DNA of 37,557 nt from Alistipes sp. GTDB taxonomy: Bacteria; Bacteroidota; Bacteroidia; Bacteroidales; Rikenellaceae. The notes under the pieces are model-generated. The model saw only the letters and a program-made list of their open reading frames with translations, did not search any database and was not told the origin of the DNA. Positions within the stretch are counted from its first letter, which is position 1, and every line of letters begins with the position of its first letter. Shown here in pieces: positions 33,542 through 37,557 of the stretch. Location of the stretch: contig JAIDUK010000021.1 in the NCBI GenBank assembly GCA_029060215.1, forward strand, positions 1 to 37,557, written 5' to 3'. Both the position numbers and the translations under genes were made by a program.

Positions 33542-33549
33542 CAAAGGTA
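33542..33549 (-). promoter_or_regulatory. -7 box (TACCTTTG) of mreB
   Basis: The minus strand reads TACCTTTG; the start of mreB is 108 bases downstream. The AT-rich stretch 33550-33600 separates it from the divergent gpsA start. Confidence 0.75.
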
Positions 33550-33594
33550 GAAAAAAGCTGCGAAATAATTTTACATTTTTTGAGATTTTTTTAT

Positions 33595-33602
33595 TTACTT
33601 TG
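33595..33602 (+). promoter_or_regulatory. weak -7 box (TTACTTTG) of gpsA
   Basis: TTACTTTG deviates at the second position from TAnnTTTG but sits in an AT-rich run. It ends one base before an ATG at 33604 and 19 bases before the ATG at 33622; the second spacing favours 33622 as the start. Confidence 0.5.
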
Positions 33603-33621
33603 TATGGCAAAAACCGACTGC

Positions 33622-34629
33622 ATGGAATACAAAATAGGAAAAGAAGCCCGCTGTGCGGTGATCGGCTACGGCAGCTGGGCGACGGCGATCGCAGGACTGC
33701 TGGTGGCGAACGAAACGCGCGTGGGCTGGTACATCCGCAACCCGGAAGTACTGGAAGGACTGCGCACCGAAGGCCGCAACCCCCGCTACCTGAGCGACGC
33801 GGAGTTCGACATGGAGCGCATAGCCCCCTCGGACGATCTGAACGAAGTCGTGCGCGAAGCGGACATCATCATACTGGCTGCCCCCTCGGCCTACCTGAAA
33901 GAGTTTCTGGCCCCGCTGACCGAACCGCTGGCGGACAAATTCGTGATTTCGGCCATCAAGGGGATCATCCCGGGCGACTACACCACGGTGGTCGAATATA
34001 TCCACGACCGCTACGGGGTGTCGTACAAGCAGCTGGGGCTGATCACGGGCCCCTCGCATGCGGAAGAGGTGTCGCGCGGCAAGCTGACCTACCTGACGGT
34101 GGTATGCACCGATCCGGAAAACGCGCGGCTCATCGGCGAAAAATTCGCGACGCCCTACGTGAAGCTGAGCTACGCCACCGATCTCTACGGCATCGAATAT
34201 GCCGCCATCCTGAAAAACATCTATGCGCTGGCCGTAGGCATCGCAGTGGGGCTGGGCTACGGCGACAACTTTCTGGCGGTGCTGATCGCCAACAGCGCAG
34301 GCGAGATGAAGCGTTTCTTGGACGAGAGCTACCCCGACGCGCGCGATACGCTGGTATCGGCCTATGTGGGCGATTTGTTGGTGACGTGTTACTCAGTCCA
34401 CAGCCGCAACCGTCGGCTGGGCCTGCTGATCGGCCACGGCTGCACGGTGAAAAGTGCGCTCAACGAGATGACGATGGTGGCCGAGGGCTACTTCGCGGCC
34501 GACTGCATCCGCCACATCAACACCCGCCACCGCATCGAAATGCCGATCGCGGAGACGGTCTACAGAATCCTCTACGAAAAGGCCCCGGCCCGGCGGAGCA
34601 TGAAGGAGCTGACAACCAAATTAATCTGA
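33622..34629 (+). CDS. gpsA: glycerol-3-phosphate dehydrogenase, NAD(P)+
   Basis: A 335-residue enzyme that reduces dihydroxyacetone phosphate to sn-glycerol-3-phosphate for phospholipid synthesis. The Rossmann loop is GYGSWATAIA near the N-terminus. Catalytic and substrate regions read GPSHAEEV, EYAAILKNIYALAVGI (conserved Lys) and NSAGEMKRF. The start at 33622 (MEYKIGKEARC) was chosen because ATG 33604 touches the promoter box. pgi follows after 6 bases, so the two form an operon. Confidence 0.95.
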   Translation: MEYKIGKEARCAVIGYGSWATAIAGLLVANETRVGWYIRNPEVLEGLRTEGRNPRYLSDAEFDMERIAPSDDLNEVVREADIIILAAPSAYLKEFLAPLTEPLADKFVISAIKGIIPGDYTTVVEYIHDRYGVSYKQLGLITGPSHAEEVSRGKLTYLTVVCTDPENARLIGEKFATPYVKLSYATDLYGIEYAAILKNIYALAVGIAVGLGYGDNFLAVLIANSAGEMKRFLDESYPDARDTLVSAYVGDLLVTCYSVHSRNRRLGLLIGHGCTVKSALNEMTMVAEGYFAADCIRHINTRHRIEMPIAETVYRILYEKAPARRSMKELTTKLI

Positions 34630-34635
34630 CGCTAT

Positions 34636-35967
34636 ATGAAAACACTGGAACTGGACATCCGCAAAAGCGGCGTCGAACTGACCGACGCGCACAAAACCGC
34701 AGCACAGGCGGCCAACGCCCTGCTACACTCGGGCGAAGGCGCGGGCAACGACTTTTTGGGCTGGGTGCACCTGCCGTCGTCGATCACCGACGCCGACCTC
34801 GCGGCCATCGAAACGGCAGCGGCGAACCTGCGGGCCAAGGCCGACCTGATCGTCTGCATAGGCATCGGCGGCTCGTACCTCGGAGCCAAAGCCGTGCTGG
34901 AAGCCATGAGCGACCCGTTCAAGCTGCTGCGCAGGGAGCAGAAGAACCCGACGGTGGTATTTGCGGGCCAAAACATATCGGAAGACTACATCCACTCCCT
35001 GCTGGATGCGTCGAAAGAGCACTCGATCGCCGCGATCGTCATCTCGAAATCGGGCACGACGACCGAACCGGCCATCGCGTTCCGGCTGATCAAGGCGGAA
35101 ATCGAAAAGCGCTACGGCAAGCAAGAGGCAGCGCAGCGGATCGTCGCGGTGACCGACAAAGCCCGCGGTGCGCTGAAGACGCTGGCAACGAACGAAGGTT
35201 ACCCGACGTTCGTGATACCCGACGACGTGGGCGGCCGTTTCTCGGTGCTGACGCCGGTGGGCCTGCTGCCGCTGGCTGCCGCGGGGGTAGACATCCGGGC
35301 GCTGGTGCGCGGTGCTCAGGAGATGGAGAAAGCCACCGACGCCAAAGTGCCGTTCGACGAAAATCCCTCAGCGATCTATGCGGCCGTGCGCAACGTCCTC
35401 TACCGCAACGGCAAGAAAATCGAAATCTTGGGCTCCTACGAACCGCAGCTGCAATACATCAACGAATGGTGGAAACAGCTCTACGGCGAGAGCGAAGGCA
35501 AAGAGGGCAAGGGCATCTTCCCGGCAAGCGTGACGCTCACGGCCGACCTGCATTCGATGGGCCAATACATCCAAGAAGGCGAACGTACGCTTTTCGAGAC
35601 GATCATCTCGGTAGGAACGCCGGAGCATGAAGTGAAGATCGAAGCGGACGCGGAGAATCTGGACGGTCTGAACTTCATGGCGGGCAAACGGATTTCGGAA
35701 GTGAACCGCATGGCCGAGCTGGGCGTGCAGTTGGCCCATGTCGACGGCGGCGTGCCCAACATCCGGATCGGCATCCCGCGCATCGACGCGCAGACCGTCG
35801 GCGGGCTGCTCTACTTCTTCGAGAAAGCCTGCGGCATCAGCGGCTACCTGCTGGGAGTGAACCCGTTCGACCAGCCGGGCGTGGAGGCCTACAAGAAAAA
35901 CATGTTCGCGCTGCTCGACAAACCGGGCTACGAAGAAGCCTCGAAAGCCATCAAGGCACGGCTGTAA
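34636..35967 (+). CDS. pgi: glucose-6-phosphate isomerase
   Basis: A 443-residue isomerase of glycolysis and gluconeogenesis, of the shorter bacterial type. Family segments: [12 protein letters not shown] (about 76-87), SKSGTTTEP (about 138-146) in the sugar-phosphate site, [14 protein letters not shown], and [18 protein letters not shown]. The last conserved stretch is [14 protein letters not shown] with the catalytic Lys. It is cotranscribed with gpsA and ends at the terminator near 36050. Confidence 0.97.
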   Translation: MKTLELDIRKSGVELTDAHKTAAQAANALLHSGEGAGNDFLGWVHLPSSITDADLAAIETAAANLRAKADLIVCIGIGGSYLGAKAVLEAMSDPFKLLRREQKNPTVVFAGQNISEDYIHSLLDASKEHSIAAIVISKSGTTTEPAIAFRLIKAEIEKRYGKQEAAQRIVAVTDKARGALKTLATNEGYPTFVIPDDVGGRFSVLTPVGLLPLAAAGVDIRALVRGAQEMEKATDAKVPFDENPSAIYAAVRNVLYRNGKKIEILGSYEPQLQYINEWWKQLYGESEGKEGKGIFPASVTLTADLHSMGQYIQEGERTLFETIISVGTPEHEVKIEADAENLDGLNFMAGKRISEVNRMAELGVQLAHVDGGVPNIRIGIPRIDAQTVGGLLYFFEKACGISGYLLGVNPFDQPGVEAYKKNMFALLDKPGYEEASKAIKARL

Positions 35968-36038
35968 ACGCTTGCCGCCGCACCTTCAGGCTCCATTGTT
36001 TCAGTCTGTTCCCCGCCCGAGTTTCGCGGGGAGCGCAC

Positions 36039-36067
36039 AAAGGCCGGGAATTCTCCCGGCCTTTTTT
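36039..36067 (+). terminator. Rho-independent terminator of gpsA-pgi
   Basis: AAAGGCCGGGA (36039-36049) pairs with TCCCGGCCTTT (36054-36064) around ATTC, followed by a T run to 36067. A second hairpin (CCCCGC/GCGGGG, 36011-36031) lies just before it. Confidence 0.93.
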
Positions 36068-36119
36068 GATGACGTTCGTTTCATGGCACAAAAAATGCAC
36101 CGCGGAAAGGTCCCGAACC

Positions 36120-36785
36120 ATGGCAATCCGAATCATGAAACTGCGTCCGCTATTCATACTGCTGCTGTTCGTCGTATCGACGGCCATACTGGGCTGGATC
36201 TACTACAAAGCCACCCGCCCCCGGCAAAAACCGGCCGGAGAAACGTGGCACGAAGTGATCGCCGACTTGGATGCGTGCTGCCGCCGCAAACACGTGAAGT
36301 CGATGCAATACGACCATTTCGCCGCGATAGCCGAAGAAGAAAGCCGCCGCCAGATAGCCCGGCTGTTCCGGGCGATGGCACTCTCGGAGCGCCTGCAAGA
36401 GTACAATTGCGCCGACGCCATCCACCAGTTGGGCGGCGAATACCTTCCGCCCGAAAAAATCGTGCTGTTCCGCGGTACGACCGACGGCAATCTGGAGCGC
36501 AGCATCGCCTACGAACTCCGCACGACGGCCGAATGCAAATGCGGCGAAATCGACCGGGCCATGGCCAAGGACAACCGCTTCGCCGCGCGGCTGCTGACGT
36601 GGTCTTCGTCGGTCGACATGCGCCACGCGGCGTTCATGCACCTGTGCCGGGTCCCGGAAGAAGCGACCGCCGATTGGGAATATCTGGTCTGCCCCCACTG
36701 CGGCAACCTGTTCATATCGGCCTATTGCGAGCCCTACTGTCCGTTCTGCCTGACGGCAGGCGAAGAATTCGTCCGCTTCGACTGA
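36120..36785 (+). CDS. membrane-anchored protein with a rubrerythrin-like C-terminal Cys cluster
   Basis: A 221-residue protein (216 if ATG 36135 is used). An N-terminal helix (LRPLFILLLFVVSTAILGWIYY) anchors it. Two helical blocks follow, EEESRRQIARLFRAMALSERLQEYN and SIAYELRTTAECKCGEIDRAMA, whose glutamate spacing recalls the four-helix bundle of rubrerythrin. The C-terminus has CPHCGNLF and CPFC with two more cysteines between, a rubredoxin- or zinc-ribbon-like cluster. The ferritin-like ligands look incomplete, so peroxidase activity is uncertain. No promoter box was found; it may be read past the pgi terminator. Confidence 0.65.
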   Translation: MAIRIMKLRPLFILLLFVVSTAILGWIYYKATRPRQKPAGETWHEVIADLDACCRRKHVKSMQYDHFAAIAEEESRRQIARLFRAMALSERLQEYNCADAIHQLGGEYLPPEKIVLFRGTTDGNLERSIAYELRTTAECKCGEIDRAMAKDNRFAARLLTWSSSVDMRHAAFMHLCRVPEEATADWEYLVCPHCGNLFISAYCEPYCPFCLTAGEEFVRFD

Positions 36786-36813
36786 CCCCGGCGCCCGAAC
36801 CGACCGACAACGA

Positions 36814-36847
36814 AAACCCCGGCCTGTCTTCCGACAAGCCGGGGTTT
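36814..36847. terminator. bidirectional terminator before the yebC 3' end
   Basis: AAACCCCGGC (36814-36823) pairs with GCCGGGGTTT (36838-36847), with an inner TGTC/GACA pairing. It lies between convergent stops at 36785 and 36868. Confidence 0.85.
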
Positions 36848-36867
36848 CGATCGATTCGAGACGGCGG

Positions 36868-37557
36868 TTACTCCTCGTCGGCCTCTTTCATGGTGTGGTA
36901 AACGTTGGTCACGTCATCGTCCTCTTCGAGCCGCTCGACGAGCTTCTCGACCGATTCGCGGCCCTCGGCATCCAGTTCCTTGGTGTCGGTAGGCAGATAG
37001 GCCGATTCTCCCGAAACGATCTCGAATCCCTTGTCGTCGAGCCACTTCTGGATGGCGCCGAACGATTCGTAGGGTGCGTAGACCGTGATGCCGTCCTCCT
37101 CGGCATAGAATTCGTCGACACCGAGGTCGATCATCTCGAGTTCGAGTTCTTCGGCATCGGTCCCGGCAGGAGCGTTGAACTTGAAGATGCACTTATGGTC
37201 GAACATGAACGCCACGGAACCGCTGTTGCCCAAGGTGCCACCGCACTTGTTGAAGTGCATCCGAACGTTGGCGACGGTGCGGTTGGTGTTGTCGGTAGCG
37301 GTCTCGACGAGGAACGCTACGCCGTGGGGACCGTATCCTTCGTAAACGACCTCCTTGTAATCGGCGGCATCTTTCTCCGTGGCACGCTTGATAGCCCGTT
37401 CGACATTCTCCTTGGGCATGTTCTCGGCCTTGGCATTCTGCATGAGGATGCGCAGACGCGTGTTGCCCGAAGGATCGGGACCTCCGGCCTTGACGGCGAT
37501 TTCGATCTCCTTGCCCAACTTGGTGAACGTGCGGGCCATGTGTCCCCAACGCTTCAT
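36868..37557 (-). CDS. YebC/PmpR family regulator, cut by the window edge
   Basis: 229 residues of a YebC-family protein, a group of DNA-binding regulators that also act as translation factors at polyproline stalls in some species. KRWGHMARTFTKLGKEI, GGPDPSGNTRLR and NMPKENVERAIKRAT are typical of the Bacteroidota branch. The C-terminal domain ends in a Glu/Asp-rich tail. The last codon in the window is ATG, but homologues carry about a dozen residues before KRWG (of the type MGRAFE-x-RKA), so this Met is probably internal and the true start lies beyond 37557. Confidence 0.93.
   Translation of the reverse strand: MKRWGHMARTFTKLGKEIEIAVKAGGPDPSGNTRLRILMQNAKAENMPKENVERAIKRATEKDAADYKEVVYEGYGPHGVAFLVETATDNTNRTVANVRMHFNKCGGTLGNSGSVAFMFDHKCIFKFNAPAGTDAEELELEMIDLGVDEFYAEEDGITVYAPYESFGAIQKWLDDKGFEIVSGESAYLPTDTKELDAEGRESVEKLVERLEEDDDVTNVYHTMKEADEE

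Noticed and set aside
1..37557. Mobile elements, CRISPR arrays, prophage or toxin-antitoxin genes
   Set aside because: No transposase, integrase, repeat-spacer array or phage gene was seen on either strand.

Overview
The window is a block of chromosome from a GC-rich member of the Bacteroidales, most like Alistipes or another Rikenellaceae. Four things point there. Promoters follow the Bacteroidota pattern (a -7 box TAnnTTTG, sometimes with a TTTG about 20 bases upstream). Genes lack Shine-Dalgarno sequences. Phylum-restricted families are present (DUF3127 with an SSB-like tail, DUF4295, the KRWGHMA-type YebC). Gene orders are those of Bacteroidales: cinA-rpmB-rpmG-DUF4295-(insert)-ftsY-rimO, mreB-mreC-mreD-mrdA-rodA and gpsA-pgi. 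Almost everything is core housekeeping; I see no IS element, phage, CRISPR array, tRNA or rRNA.

Layout. 1-398: gene-free, with a hairpin near 265 and a promoter before a DUF3127 gene. 399-2942: DUF3127 protein, a dihydroorotate-dehydrogenase-like flavoprotein, an HD-domain phosphohydrolase and a DUF805 membrane protein. 3056-5635 (minus): a coiled-coil gene, zapA, a probable 6S RNA and RNase Y. 5701-9625 (minus): rpmB, rpmG, DUF4295, ftsY and rimO, with one plus-strand secreted-protein gene inserted between DUF4295 and ftsY. 9748-13219 (minus): pdxB, a PyrD homologue without the usual catalytic loop, and cinA. 13493-17876 (plus): arginase-family ureohydrolase, NhaA and two FKBP-type lipoproteins. 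17945-20373 (minus): a large GNAT-like protein and gcvT. 20518-24935 (plus): a receiver/ATP-grasp fusion and NADP-type glutamate dehydrogenase. 25030-33433 (minus): the elongasome operon mreBCD-mrdA-rodA, ending in a translationally coupled P-type calcium ATPase. 33622-36785 (plus): gpsA, pgi and a membrane-anchored zinc-ribbon/rubrerythrin-like protein. 36868-37557 (minus): a YebC-family gene cut by the window edge.

The genes serve translation (L28, L33, RimO), membrane targeting (FtsY), cell division and shape (ZapA, MreBCD, PBP2, RodA), RNA turnover and RNA polymerase control (RNase Y, 6S RNA), cofactor and central metabolism (PdxB, GcvT, GdhA, GpsA, Pgi), and ion and pH homeostasis (NhaA, ureohydrolase, Ca ATPase).

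The least explained items are: the tandem-receiver plus PEP-synthase-type ATP-grasp protein that lacks a phosphohistidine domain and shares a palindromic divergent promoter with a large GNAT-like gene; two dihydroorotate-dehydrogenase homologues without the catalytic loop; a 6S RNA candidate with a competing 5' hairpin; and a switch in strand-specific codon choice near 5-8 kb that suggests a replication origin or terminus nearby.
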